Below are positions 30,660-42,539 of a stretch of DNA of 64,000 nt, piece by piece. Origin of the DNA: Lytechinus variegatus (Eukaryota > Echinodermata > Echinoidea > Temnopleuroida > Toxopneustidae); assembly GCF_018143015.1 (NCBI RefSeq), contig NC_054744.1, forward strand, positions 2,377,059 through 2,441,058, in the 5' to 3' direction. Under the pieces are notes generated by a model, which saw nothing but the letters and a program-made list of their open reading frames with translations, ran no database searches and was not told the DNA's origin. Numbering within the stretch: the first letter of the stretch is position 1; each line of letters starts with the position of its first letter. The position numbers were made by a program, and so were the translations under genes.

Positions 30660-33288
30660 TCACATGTGGACCTCTACACCATGATGTGTAAAGTATACGA
30701 GGATTATCACCTTTTTAGTGTTTATTGAACTCGGCCACTTTGTATCTATATTTCTTGAATTTTCATGTATTTATCGCTTCAAACATTCTCAGTACATCAG
30801 ATTTTATTTTCTTTTTTTCCATCATTCCAAGATTTTTTTTATTTGATTGCTGGAATGCCAATTCGTCTTTGAATTATTCTTTTTCATCATTCCAATATTT
30901 TTTTTTTAATTGTTGGAAATCTAGTTCGTGTTTGAATTTACTTATTGTATTATACTTTATAGCATTTGAAATTGATATTTGCTTATTATATTATATATAT
31001 AGTTTTGTATTTAGGTGCATGTAGATAGGGATGCGTGAACAATAAGCTTTTTGTTTTTGGTAAAATCCCCGATCATTGATTTCCTTTTTTATCTTTTTTT
31101 TTGGGGGGGTACTATGATTGTATCGTATCTTTGTAGATTGACGATTCATACGTAGTCAATTGAATTGAGTAAAAAAAAAGCAATCTTGATGAAACAGTAA
31201 TGCACAGTATAAACTCATTTCAGGCCAAATTTGGATTCAGATTTTTTGATGTAGGAATTTTTTTTAATCGAGACCATTGCTGGTTACCAAATCATATTCA
31301 GAATTGTTTTGGTCATGGGCTATAAGGGCCCTTCCAGGTTATTTCAAGCTTGTTACATTGATTCTAACTTATTAGATGTCTTCTTTTTTTTTTACCTAGA
31401 AATGATTATATCGATCTGTCTATTTAAAATGTTTCTTGTTTGATTAAAGGTGCTTTTGAATCTTGAGGGGAAGGGAGTAATAATTCATTCAAAAGATTTT
31501 ATGATATCACGCATGATGTCATGTCAAAAAGATCAGTTTGCAAAAAGTTTGATTTTGTTCTCATTTTTTATATTCCAATAGTCGCATCATTATATTCCAA
31601 GAATTCATAATACTCCAAGAGATCAATCTTCCTACTGTAGCGTTTTTATATATTTTGAATCTATCCATGCAATGTATTTTTCTAATTCCTTATATTAATT
31701 ATGAATGATATTCCCACGTTAGCACTCCTGATGAATTTATATTATGTAAATATTACTAATTGAAGCTACAATCTGTACTGAAGTAGGCCCAGGCATTTCT
31801 CTGGTTAACATCCGTCTAAAAAAAAAGAATCTATTCCACTTCAAGTACCGATAGTCAGTGGTGACACATTAGGATTTGATTCAACGAGGTTAGAAACCCC
31901 AGTTTTTCATTTCCTAAAATGCAAATTCTGTGTTTATGGGTGTTTTGAATCCAGATTCAATGTTTTTTGGTAAAATTTACGAAACATGATAATGACAAAC
32001 CAGAATTAAGACACACGTTACATTTCCATTATATATATGCACACTGCAGTATGCGAATTTAGCTTGACTATCACATGCTGAACACCTGAAACAAAATGAT
32101 AAGCCAGATTTTTCACTGAAGCGTGGTTTTGTTATTTTGGAGTTTGCTTTGATTTAGTCTGAGTTGCACTGTACCAATACGCTTGTTTAGGTGACAAATT
32201 TTGACCTGAAAATTATACTTTCTGTGAAACCTTTGAATTCCATGATTTTTGTTTATGTTTTGCGGAAAACTGGGGAATTTAATCTAGGTATATCATGGTT
32301 ACTGGTAACCCATGAGAAAGGCTTATGAGGATATTGAGATGATGCCCACAAAGTGGTTCTTCTTGTGGGCAGGCGAATTAAGTCGATGACCCAGGAAAGT
32401 CCTCACAAAACTATACACTGTTACTTGACTTACATTCATTATTTCATCCAAATATTGACTGAATTGAAAGGAAAGGGTGTCATTTTTCTTCATATACATG
32501 TATCTGTGGGTGTCCCATAAATGAAAGTTATTCAGATCTTAATATGGATGTAAAAACTCAACATATCAATAGAAGCATTCAAAATGGTGTTCTGATAGGA
32601 AAAAGCTTTTATTGGAGACTTTCTATTTGTATTTCTTCCAAATGCTGTGTGCAAGGGGCAGTGTATTGGTTTGATGTGAAAAATCTGTTTAAACTCTCAA
32701 ATGCCATGCACAATTTTAATGTTTTTATTTTGAAAAAGTGAAAAGTTTTCTGTGCACCAGTGGTATGTCTCATTATACGAGTCAAGTCCAAAATGCTCGG
32801 CAAGTGAAACAAAAATTACCAACTTTGGTGATTCTCTTTGTACGGTTTGCATCTATTTAAAAAAATTATATAAAACATGATTAATTATGATGACCAAACT
32901 CCTGTGATGCTAATGTACATACTTTTTAATTACTTATTAACCTATTATAAAATTGCATTGTATGATTGCGTAATTCTATATAACTTTCACCATAGGTGTT
33001 TGAGAATAAGACAATTATAGTAAATTACTGTAATCATGAATTACCTGTAATCCATTCCATGTATTTTTAAGATACAGAATAACAATTTTCATTTTTAGCA
33101 TCATAATCATGTTTTCATTAAAAAAGTTAAAATTGCTAATTTGTTTAGAATATATATACTTTTGGCTTGTAGATGTTGATCTTTCTTAGGTTGTGACAGT
33201 GCTGATTGTATGGGAGATTATTTTCTTTCATGTACAGTGTACAAACGTGAAGAGAGAGGGGGAGAGGTTGAAAGAGACAAGGGCCTTT
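30660..33288. other. No gene recognised
   Basis: AT-rich intergenic sequence with T runs. No repeat family that I recognise and no open frame with protein-like features. It may include 3' UTR of the tropomyosin-like gene. Confidence 0.45.
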
Positions 33289-33893
33289 GGGGGGATGTTT
33301 CATAAAAATTTTATGAAACTTAAATGCTGACACGTACATGATATGCAACGTGCAATTTTATTGATCAATACGCAGTAGTGTGCGTCTTCTTGGCATGATC
33401 TGACCAATGCAGTCATGCCTTTTGTACCACATTATTTTATTATTATTATTCTTTGTTTGGCGTCACCTGTGCCTGGGAGGCGAAAAGCGAACTGAATCAC
33501 TATGACCCACAGGTCTCTCCTCCCGATATAACTGATTGGGGGGAATGCAGGTGGACCACTACACCGGGGTTCCCCCTACTCTTAAATATACGAATAGTGC
33601 AGTGGGTTCTTAACGTGCAAAGGTGATGACTCTCCTCTACACTGGGCCTCCATTTAACGTCCTATCCGAGGGACGGGGTGTTTTCCATTATAACATGGCC
33701 TGCATCTATGAAACATGGGAGAGACGTTTACACACAACGCACTGGCTTCAGTCATCCGCCCGGGGTGGACTCGAAACCACGATCTTTGGTTCGACGGGCA
33801 GACGCGTTACCGACTGAGCCAACACCGCATGCCACTGAGCATTTTAGTGCGACTCTAAGTCATACTTTAATCTTTGTGAAACTTTCCCCTGGG
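33289..33893. mobile_element. MITE (GGGTGTTTCACAAAGA family) split by a SINE
   Basis: The left piece (33289-33428: GATGTTTCATAAAA to GATCTGACCAATGC, CATGCCTTTTGTACCAC) and right piece (33834-33893: GTGCGACTCTAAGTCATACT, TCTTTGTGAAAC) together correspond, in reverse, to 40781-40996. The break holds the SINE at 33429-33833, so the MITE is older. Confidence 0.75.
33429..33833 (-). mobile_element. tRNA-derived SINE, family B, inserted in a MITE
   Basis: On the minus strand: tRNA-like head with A box TGGCTCAGTCGG and B box GGTTTCGAGTCC, a body of about 300 bp (GTTTCATAGATGCAGGCC, GGTGTAGTGGTCCACCTGC) and an AAT-repeat tail at the low-coordinate end. A truncated relative is at 48522-48725. Confidence 0.75.
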
Positions 33894-34380
33894 AAGGGAG
33901 GAGGAGGAACAAGAGAGAATGAAAGAAAGGAGTGAAGGGTATACATGTAGATGACAATGGGGAGAGTGAATGAGAGGAGGGTAGAGAAAAGGAAAGAGAG
34001 GAAGAGAATGGCATAGATGGATGAATGGTAGAGGGGATAGTGAAACAGACGGAAGGAGGGGGAGAAAAAGAAGAGGAAGGAGATAGCAAGAGGGAAGGGA
34101 AAGAGTAGAGAGAAGGGAAAGAGCAAAGTAGGAGGAGGGCATGGAATTGTAGAGGAAAGAGAGGGGGATAAATATGGAAAGAAAGTGGGTAGAAAGGAGA
34201 GAGAGAGAGAGAAGGATATGGATGGAAGGATGATAGAGGAAGGAAGGAGGGAGAAAGGAGAAATAGGGAGAATGTAGAGACTAGAGAAGAAGTTAGAGCA
34301 AAGGAAGGAAAGGAGAGAAGAGCATAGAAGGATGGATGATAAGAGGTAAGAGTGGAAGAGAAAAGGGAGGGGTATGATGA
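33894..34380. repeat. About 490-bp purine-rich (G/A) tract
   Basis: Almost pure GGAAGA/GAGAGG text on the plus strand. The complementary strand gives long Ser/Leu/Pro/Phe open frames that are artefacts of composition. Such tracts can form triplex DNA. Confidence 0.8.
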
Positions 34381-34912
34381 CTTTACTTTCGCCACTGGAT
34401 GCTGCATGTAAGCTTGCTGTATGTCAAATCAACAAAAATTATGTCCTGATCCAGGTACAAACAACAAAAAATAAAGAGACAAAGAAGAAAGGGAAGAAGA
34501 GGATGAAGAAAGAAGATGAAACTAATTTAAAAAGCAAAATTAGAGAGAGACATTAAAAAGGGTGATTCACTCTTTCAAACTGCCTAAAATATTGAAAGAT
34601 GAAGAAATTACCTTTAAGGAGATGGTATAATTAAAAATATCTTGAAGATTCAAAATCTTAGCATTTGGTTTACTTTTTAAAAGTTGCAGTGGATATCAGT
34701 TTACTGTCCCCCAAACAACCCTTACACCTTGGCCTTGTGATCTGAATATGACCTTGAAAAGTACAAACCTTCAACCTTGGTTTAGTTTTTCAGGAAACCA
34801 AAACATGGTCAAAGTTCACTGACACTGTTGACCTTTGACATAGGTCACATGACCTGAAACTCATGCCAAAATGATCAGTGACATTTGTGGGGACATTTGA
34901 TCAACCTTGTGA

Positions 34913-35500
34913 TTAAAGGAAACCAAAACCCAAGAAGAGAAGTAATCTTATTGGAAAGAGTAAAATGAGAGGAACAATTTCAAAAAAGTTTCATCAAAAT
35001 CGGTTATGAAATAAGCAAGTTATGGGAGTTTGAAAACTCTTGTTGTACTTTCTATGGGCATCCTCAAATTGGCAAACGTGCTTCAAAATGGCTGATTTTG
35101 TGGACACTGTGAACTCCATTTGTTTTGTACACAAATTTTCAGATTTTCCTCATTATCTTTCAAATTGCATCTTTCCTCCTGAGCACAACATATGTCATGG
35201 GAAAATATAATCCACACCATATATGTCAAGGTCAGGAGGAGATAATGTGAAATATGTAAAATAAAGGGGAAAATCTGAAAATATGTGTACAAAACAAATG
35301 GAGAGTTGTCCACAATATCATCCATTTTGAAGCACGTTTGCCAATTTGAGGATCCACATAGTAAGTACAACAAGACTTTTTAATCGTCCATAACTTGCTT
35401 ATTTCATAACCGATTTTGATGAAATTTTTTTTAAATTGTTCCACTCATTTTACTCTTTCCATTAAGATTGCTTCTCTTCTTGGGTTTTGGTTTCCTTTAA
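34913..35500. mobile_element. 588-bp TTAA-type palindromic MITE, AAAGGAAACCAAAA family
   Basis: Starts TTAAAGGAAACCAAAACCCA and ends TGGGTTTTGGTTTCCTTTAA. The halves are inverse throughout. Contains TCATCAAAATCGGTTATGAA and AAGCAAGTTATGG, related to the core of the AAAGGACAAGTCC family. Confidence 0.88.
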
Positions 35501-35756
35501 GTTACATGAAATAGGTCCACAGATGACACTTTCAAAAACTTAACCATGGTTGTGATTTCAATGTGTTGAAAAGCAGCGTCTATAGTCTCAAACTGAATGC
35601 GGGTGACACAAAAACCTATGGAATTGCTTCAAATTGGTAGGTTGCTAGACTAGATTCAAAACAGCTAGGCCTTGTAACAAAAAGGTTTGCTATCGTTGCA
35701 ATTGGACAAACCAACTCTGATTGGTTACTGGACAGTCTTTTGGACAAAACGTACAC

Positions 35757-36369
35757 TTAAAGGACAAGTCCACCCCAACAAAAACTTGATTTGAATAAAA
35801 GGAGAAAAATTCAACAGCCATAACACTGAAAATTTCATCAAAATTGGATGTAAAATAAGAAAGTTATGACATTAAAGATTCGCTTCATTTCACAAAACAG
35901 TTATATGCACATCTCGGTCGGTATGCAAATGCAGGAACTGATGACATCACTCACTCACTATTTATTTTGTATTTTATTACATGACATATGAAATATTTTG
36001 ATTTTCTTGTCATTGTCATGTGAAATGAAGTTTCATTCCTCCCGAACACATGGAATTCCATTATTTTAACATATTGTGCTTCACTGCAGGCAAGGAGGTC
36101 CTAATCATCAAATCCGTAAAAATTGAAATATTGTATAATTCAAACAATAAAAATCAAAAGAAATAGTGAGTGAGTGACATCATCGACTCTCTCATTTGGA
36201 TGTAACTGGCTCGTTCATATAACTATTTTGTTAAAAATAAGCGAAACTTTGAAATGTCATAACTTTCTTTTTTTACATCCAATTTTGATGAAATTTTCAG
36301 CATTGTGCTTGTCTGATTTTTCTCTATTGATTCAAATCAACATTTTTCTGAGGTGGACTTGACCTTTAA
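35757..36369. mobile_element. TTAA-type palindromic MITE, AAAGGACAAGTCC family (copy 3)
   Basis: Starts TTAAAGGACAAGTCCACCCC and ends GAGGTGGACTTGACCTTTAA. Both halves are inverse, with TTTCATCAAAATTGGATGTA and AAGAAAGTTATGAC. Confidence 0.88.
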
Positions 36370-36417
36370 CAATGATTTTTATTGGTCACTGGTATTTTGC
36401 AATTGACTGCTTATCAT

Positions 36418-36659
36418 ACACAGCAAAAACTGTGGTGTTAACCGGTGTACATAGAGGACCACACCAGTTATTTTACACCGGTGTTAAATTGGTGGTGTTA
36501 GTTTTACACCTATAGGTGTTATTACAACACCTATGGTTGTTACATTTACACTCTTTGGTGTTATGTTCAATCTCTAGGGTGTTATTTTAACACCTCAGGG
36601 TGCGATCCTCTATTAACACCAATTGATGTCAGTTTTAACACCACAGTTTTTACAGTGTA
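36418..36659. mobile_element. MITE with ACACNGYAAAAACTGTGGTGTTAA ends
   Basis: Left CAAAAACTGTGGTGTTAA, right TTAACACCACAGTTTTTACA with GTGT outside. The interior is made of repeated GGTGTTA / TAACACC heptamers in both directions. Confidence 0.8.
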
Positions 36660-36679
36660 GTGTTACAGGGCCTGAGAAT

Positions 36680-36926
36680 GAGGGTGTCATGGTCTAGTGG
36701 TTACGCCTCTTGACTTTCAATCAGAGGGATGTGGGTTCAATCCCCAAAAATGAAATGCTTCCCTTCAAGAAATTTACCCACATTGAGCTGAGCTCAACCA
36801 AGGCGAGGTGAATGAAATGAGTGCCAGAAGGCAGCGCAAGCTAAATTTGGGTAATAATAGTGCATATGTTGGAACAGATTATTTCTTAAAAGATGGCAGT
36901 TTATAAATGCCTATTATTAGTAATAG
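36680..36926 (+). mobile_element. tRNA-derived SINE, family A-like (diverged)
   Basis: A box TGGTCTAGTGG, B box GGGTTCAATCCCC, body TTCCCTTCAAGAAATTTACC and AAGGCGAGGTGAATGAAATG, end in TATTATTAG. Confidence 0.75.
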
Positions 36927-37129
36927 TATTTAAGGTTATCCAATAAGTACAAGGCTTTTCAGTTGCATCAAACATGCTGGCTTTGTCATTTACTTTGATT
37001 TTTATAATACCTATCTCACTTGGAGAATTGAGCCTAATCTTTTGGAGGTCCTGATCGACAGGAATGAGTTTTTGTACTTGGACACCCATCCTTAGGTCCA
37101 CAGAATTATAATGGAGCCCTGGTTTATTT

Positions 37130-37300
37130 TCATTTGGTCCAGTGCCAATTCGTCCAATTGCCAACTCGTCTACATCAGTTTGTCCAATATCCACATGGTC
37201 TACTTGCATTTCGTCCACTCACCATTTCGTCTAATAACCAGTTGGTCCAATTGCCATTTAGTCCACAAACCATTTGGTCTAATTAGACTAAGTGTTAATT
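37130..37300. repeat. Degenerate repeats with GTCYA every 15-25 bp
   Basis: TTGGTCCAATTGCC, TTCGTCTAATAACC, TTGGTCTAATTAGAC and similar. Same text type as 2030-2165 and 42540-43030. Confidence 0.5.
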
Positions 37301-37547
37301 GAATTGAATAATATTAATATGGTAATATTAAATTGAATACAAGTACGAGTGAACTTCTTATTCTAGCAATTACAGGGAAACTTGGATAAATCAACCTTTC
37401 ATAAGTCAAATATTCACCCAAGTCAAAACAATTTTTTTAAACCAGATTATACAAAACAAGTAATACATAGACCTCTTCTATGTCCAATTTCTCCTTACAA
37501 ATGTCTGTAATCTCAACAGGTTCACTTAGGCAAAGTTACCTAAAACT

Positions 37548-37703
37548 TTTTGATTGATTTTGATTTGATTTATTTGCCAAGTCTATATACACATACATTT
37601 CAAGCATATTAAGGTATACATGGTATATCGATTCATAAAGCTTGACAGGATGAACCCATGAAAGCTCAAGAGCTTATTTCCAATGGGGTCCTAAATAAAA
37701 AAA
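37548..37703 (-). mobile_element. LINE 3' tail
   Basis: On the minus strand: CCCATTGGAAATAAGCTCTT, GGTTCATCCTGTCAAGC, then AATAAATCAAATCAAAATCA as the terminal repeat. This layout is typical of LINE 3' ends. No coding part remains. Confidence 0.6.
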
Positions 37704-37970
37704 AATTAAAAAATTAAAAAAAAAGATTTTATTTGATCCAAGCTGTCAAAAAATAATCCATGACTTCACACAAACTACTGTTTATCTTATCTTGTGATGA
37801 ATTAGATGGCCCCAATTTTTCCTGTTTTCATAGGTTAATATTACATTGGCATCGATTCAGCAGACTCATAACAATAAGGGCCAATCATGTTTTAGAGGCT
37901 TTTAATTAGACTTCAAATCTTGGACTTGTCTTTTTTCAGTCTTGCCTCAATTTACAGGACAAGGAGGCTT

Positions 37971-38568
37971 TTAAAGGACAAGACCACCCAGACGAAAGTT
38001 GATTTGAATAAATAGAGAAAAATCAAACAAACAACGCTGAAAATTTCATCAAAATTTGATGTAAAATAAGAAAGTTATGACTTTAAGAGTTTCACTTATT
38101 TTTCACAAGAAAGTTGTATGCACAACTCAGTGAAACGCAAATGAGAGTTGATGATGTCCGTCACTCACTATTTCTTTTGTTCTTTATTGTTTGATTTATA
38201 CAATATTTCAATTTTTACAGATTTCACAATGAGGACACTCTTGATTGATCAACAGTATGTTGAAATGATAATTCCACATTTTCGGGGAAGAATAAAACTT
38301 TGCTTCACATGACAATGGGGAGAAAATTTTAATATTTCATATTTTCTATATAAAAATACCAAAGAAATAGTGATTGGATGACGTCATTGATCCGCTCATT
38401 TGCAACCAGGATGTGCATATAACTGTTTTGTGAAAGTAAGCGGAACTTTAGAATGTCATAACTTTCTTATTTTACATCCGATTTTGATGAAATTTTCAGT
38501 GTTATGCTTGTTTGATTTTTATATTTTTAATCAAATAACATTTTTGTTGGGGTGGACTTGTCCTTTAA
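37971..38568. mobile_element. TTAA-type palindromic MITE, AAAGGACAAGTCC family (copy 4)
   Basis: Starts TTAAAGGACAAGACCACCCA and ends GGGGTGGACTTGTCCTTTAA. Flanked farther out by direct copies of a 38-bp host segment (37916-37953 and 38577-38614, CTTGTCTTTTTTCAGTCTTG). Confidence 0.88.
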
Positions 38569-38619
38569 TAAGACATGAAATCTTGGGCTTGTCTTTTTTC
38601 AGTCTTGCCTCAATTTTTG

Positions 38620-39477
38620 ATGAAAAAGATTAACTTTGATGAAAGTCATTCAAGGCGAGACTGAAACCTGCATTGCATCAATGATCTTGACTCACATTTG
38701 CTCATCGTATTACTGACCATGCCACACCAGCCGTGCTGACTGATGCATTGGAAATTACACTTCCCATGAATATTCAAAAGGCAGTCTGACTTAATAAACC
38801 TGATTAGGTAACGAGTCTGCCAAATCTATACCAATATAATCTTAACCTTTTTAAAATTAAGGAAGTGAATTCCCTACACATTAAACTTGCATTATTTTGT
38901 CTACAAAGGTCGAATTTCAAGTATAGCTAATGGGAATCTAAATGGTTGGGAAACTGCTTTCGCCTCGAAGAACAAGTCGCTAGTTAAGCTTATTAGGGTA
39001 CTTTGGGCTCTAAAAAATTAAATCAAACTAAAAGAGTAACATTCACTAAACAAAACGTTTAAACAAGGTTAGTGAATTTTAAAGTTTAGAAATATTTTGT
39101 GAAAACGTGTCTTCAAGAATATGTGAAAGGAGGAATGATGGTGTCATATCCCCACTTTGCTTTTTCTTATGTTATTACATGAAATCGTAATTATTTCATA
39201 TTTTCATGTATGTGGGTTTTATACATCTCCCTTCTAACAAAATAAGTTGCAGTAATGATCAATTTTTTACAATTCTTTGAGAACAAAGTTTGAATAAAAA
39301 TATTTTCATATTATAAAATACAAAAGAATAAGTGGGATATGACATCAGCTTTGTTCATATTCTTAAAGACATGCCTAGAACTGTTTAACCGAAATAATGC
39401 AAAACATTAAAATGCCATAACTTTGTAATTCCTTGTCAGATTTTGATAAAATTTTGAGTGTTTTGTTAGTCAGAAAA
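38620..39477. other. No gene recognised
   Basis: AT-rich unique-looking sequence. Some text (39395-39460: TGCCATAACTTTGTAATTCC, TTTTGATAAAATTTTGAGTG) resembles a worn half of the palindromic MITE core. Confidence 0.4.
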
Positions 39478-39755
39478 GGATTTCAGTACACGGTTCAATT
39501 CTGTGGAATAATATTCCATCTACAGTAAGAAGGGCGGCAACCTTGCAATCATTTATTTCATCTTATTGGAGAAACCGAAGATCTTATTCCAGGTTTTAAG
39601 ACACAATTCGCTAAACTTTATTCTGTTTGTATCATTCTAATTTGTTGTCCTTTGTTTTTTCTTTTGTATGTGTATTAATGTAGCAGGGCCCTCTGGGAGA
39701 AGTGTACGTCACTGATGAGGCTACCCTGGATAAATAAGACTTTATAATAATAATA
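39478..39755 (+). mobile_element. LINE 3' fragment (ORF2 C-terminus plus tail)
   Basis: One frame reads SVHGSILWNNIPSTVRRAAT, LQSFISSYWRNRRSYSRF and stop. The L-W-N-x-I-P...S-F motif is the usual end of LINE ORF2. It is followed by a 3' UTR-like stretch (ATGTAGCAGGGCCCTCTGGG) and a TAA-repeat tail. Confidence 0.7.
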
Positions 39756-39789
39756 ATAATTAGTCTGATTTGTCTTTATGGAGATAAAT

Positions 39790-40093
39790 GTGGAGCATTG
39801 TGGCCCAGTGGATTAGTCTCCTGCCTTCGAAACAGAGGGTCGTGGGTTCGAATCCCAGCCATGGCGTAATTTCCTTCAGCAAGAAATTCCTCCACATTGT
39901 GCTGCACTCAACCCAGGTGAGATGAATGGGTACCTGGTAGGAATTCTGGAGGAATTTATTCCTTGAAATGCCACCGCACTGTAAAAGGATGCAGGGCTAA
40001 AGCCAGGGTTATAATATCCAAGTCCTTTGGAAGCGCATAGGGACATTATGACATGTGATATGCACTATACAAGAACTGCGTTATTATGATTAT
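39790..40093 (+). mobile_element. tRNA-derived SINE, family A (copy 2)
   Basis: Nearly the same as 24413-24697: TGGCCCAGTGGATTAGTCTC, GGTTCGAATCCCAGCCATGG, CCAGGTGAGATGAATGGGTA, TATTATGATTAT tail. Confidence 0.85.
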
Positions 40094-40780
40094 CCTTTAT
40101 ATGTTCAAATCATATTATTTTCAGCATGGAGTACCCCTTTAAAGTTGCGCTTAACTTATCAAACAGATCTTTGGAACATTAACATCTCCCCCTCCAAAAG
40201 ATGCAAGGGGACACTAGTTTTGAATGACAAACTCAATCTCCTCCATGATTGTTCCAATTCAAATATTTCAAATAGAATAAAAAAGACACATTTGAAACTC
40301 TGACTAGAGATAATAGCCACAAACTTTTTAATAGGGTCCATGACATTTTGGCGTAAAAATTCCTTTACAAATATATATACAATATCACAGAAAATCAATT
40401 TTTTTCTCATGATACATTAACTTGGTGTTTTACGGGCAACATTAGAAGACTTCAGAAAACTACAAAACAAAGACCAATCATAATATTTGAATGTCAATCT
40501 TGATTAAGAGTGACTTTCCTTTGATCCATCCCAAAGCTCATAAGCAATGTCAAGGACCAAATGGGGGGAAATAGGACCAAAGTTATTCTTGAGTTAGAAG
40601 TATATTCAATATCTGCATCGTTTACAAATATATTCAGGGCAAAATCAGTACAAAGTTTGTTTCAAGAAGTGCATTGAAAAAAATCAAATTTTATTATAAA
40701 TACAGTAAGAAGTTCATTTCAGACAAAAAAGAAATCATGTCCTGCACTTCTTTGAGTGAAATGTATGTATCAGGATTCCT

Positions 40781-40996
40781 GGGGGTGTGTCACAAAGACT
40801 TAAGTATGACCTAAGAGTCACACTTAAATACTGAATTACGTACGGTATAAAAGGCATGACCGCATTGGTCAGATCGTTTAATGAGGACTACTATCAATAT
40901 CAGTATCTATCAATAAGATCGCGCGTTGCATATCATGTACGCGTCGGCATTTAAGCGCGACTTAAGTCATACTTAAATCTTTGTGAAACACCCCCC
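40781..40996. mobile_element. MITE, GGGTGTTTCACAAAGA family (complete copy)
   Basis: Left GGGGGTGTGTCACAAAGACT and right TCTTTGTGAAACACCCCCCT are inverse, with TTAAGTATGACCTAAGAGT and ACTTAAGTCATACTTAA inside. Confidence 0.82.
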
Positions 40997-42284
40997 TGAA
41001 GTTGGGATAAATATTGTAGGCCCTGCTTCTCAAGCAATCCCGTAAAAAGATATCTATATAAGGAGACATGGGCTAAAGTGCAACATGTTTTTGTGCACTG
41101 CACATGATGATGAATGGGAAAAGCTTTAGAATGGAAATGGTGGAATTGTACCACAAAAAAAAATTACATGACCACACGTTTTATGACTCGGATTCATACA
41201 TAGAAGGGAATAATGTATTTAATACAAAATCAACTTGGTTCCTGCACTACAACACACAACATTCAATCAACATTAGCCACATTCTTACAATGTCCCACTC
41301 CATACTGATTGAGAATGTGTTCCCTTATTACAAGATATATATTCCATGGCCAGTTGCCTCAATACTGGCAGAGTAATTTCATTTTCTTTCTTTTTCTAAC
41401 GGTTTTAAACTGATGGAACGCACACTACAAACCCAGAGAAGGCAAACGTATATTTCCAAGTCTCTCTTCGCTGAGATTTTCCAACTAAGGTCACCATAGC
41501 AATGGCCAACTTCAAAATGGAGATGGAAGTATTTGTTCAAAGACAAGTTTCCTACCTGAATAATGGTAATATAATAACTCAATTTAATAAAAAGAAGTTG
41601 TAGTTTCTATCTTTTGGGATAAAGTTTTTCAATTTTGAAATAAATTGGATTGTGAAATTAAAATGGGTACATTAAGATGATTTTATTACAAATGTCCGAA
41701 TTGTTCTTTCTTAATTACAGAATGATGGTGATTTGTACAAGATGTTGATAACTAGTACTTCTTCACATGTGGTATACATCAATGCGATTAGACTGGCTTA
41801 CAAGTGACTTAAGATGACCTAATAATATATGCAGCTTTGGAAGAAATAGACTTTCAAATCTGATGCCCTGAATAGTATTTGTCGAGTTTTGACATTACAT
41901 AATGTAAAACAAAATACTACCACGATAATGAAGGGGTTCATCTTTGAGGAAAATAATTCTCCTTTTCTTATCATATAAAGACCAGTTTAATTGTAATTAC
42001 AATCATGATGACCAAAAGTGACCTGAAAACAAATCATCTCCTCTACACGTATTCCAGCTGGTGACATTTTCAAACAGAAGAGAATCGTTAGACAGAAATT
42101 ATGACTTAGTTGATTTGTATGGTATATAAATATAAACATAACATACACAGATGGAATGTCAGAGTCATTATATAACATCATTTGACCAATTTCTCTTTCA
42201 TACATGGAATATATCACAAGGGCATTGATGAAAAGAAAGAGAAAGGCTGCAATGAATGACTGCCATTTGGGTAAATTGACACTT
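40997..42284. other. No gene recognised
   Basis: AT-rich. A frame of 90 codons at 41104-41376 has no features of a known family and no splice context, so I do not call it. Confidence 0.45.
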
Positions 42285-42521
42285 GGGGCCCCGTCTTACA
42301 AAGAGCCATGATTGATCCAATCAACTTTAAGTATATGGAAATCCATCAATGTCATAATTCCTTTTATCCAGGAAATTTGCACAATGTCCTTTGTAAGCAA
42401 AAAGAACACTGAGTTTTCAAGAAATCAATGAATGTATGACTCGAACATCATAGATGTTGTTGCTGGCTTTCCATAGTTGAGGTTGATAGGATCAATCGTA
42501 ACTCTTTGTAAGACAGGGCCC
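42285..42521. mobile_element. Palindromic MITE, family GGGCCC-TCTTACAAAGAG (copy 2)
   Basis: Ends GGGGCCCCGTCTTACAAAGA and TCTTTGTAAGACAGGGCCC; GATTGATCCAATC and GGATCAATCGT inside. Confidence 0.82.
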
Positions 42522-42539
42522 TGGTTTACATGTGCTTCC

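Noticed and set aside
33844-34407. Minus-strand open frame of 187 codons, rich in Ser, Leu, Pro and Phe
   Set aside because: It is the complement of the purine-rich tract; the composition alone keeps the frame open. No domain, no splice or start context.
41104-41376. 90-codon frame in the intergenic region
   Set aside because: Amino-acid make-up follows the AT-rich DNA; no neighbour exon or family match seen.
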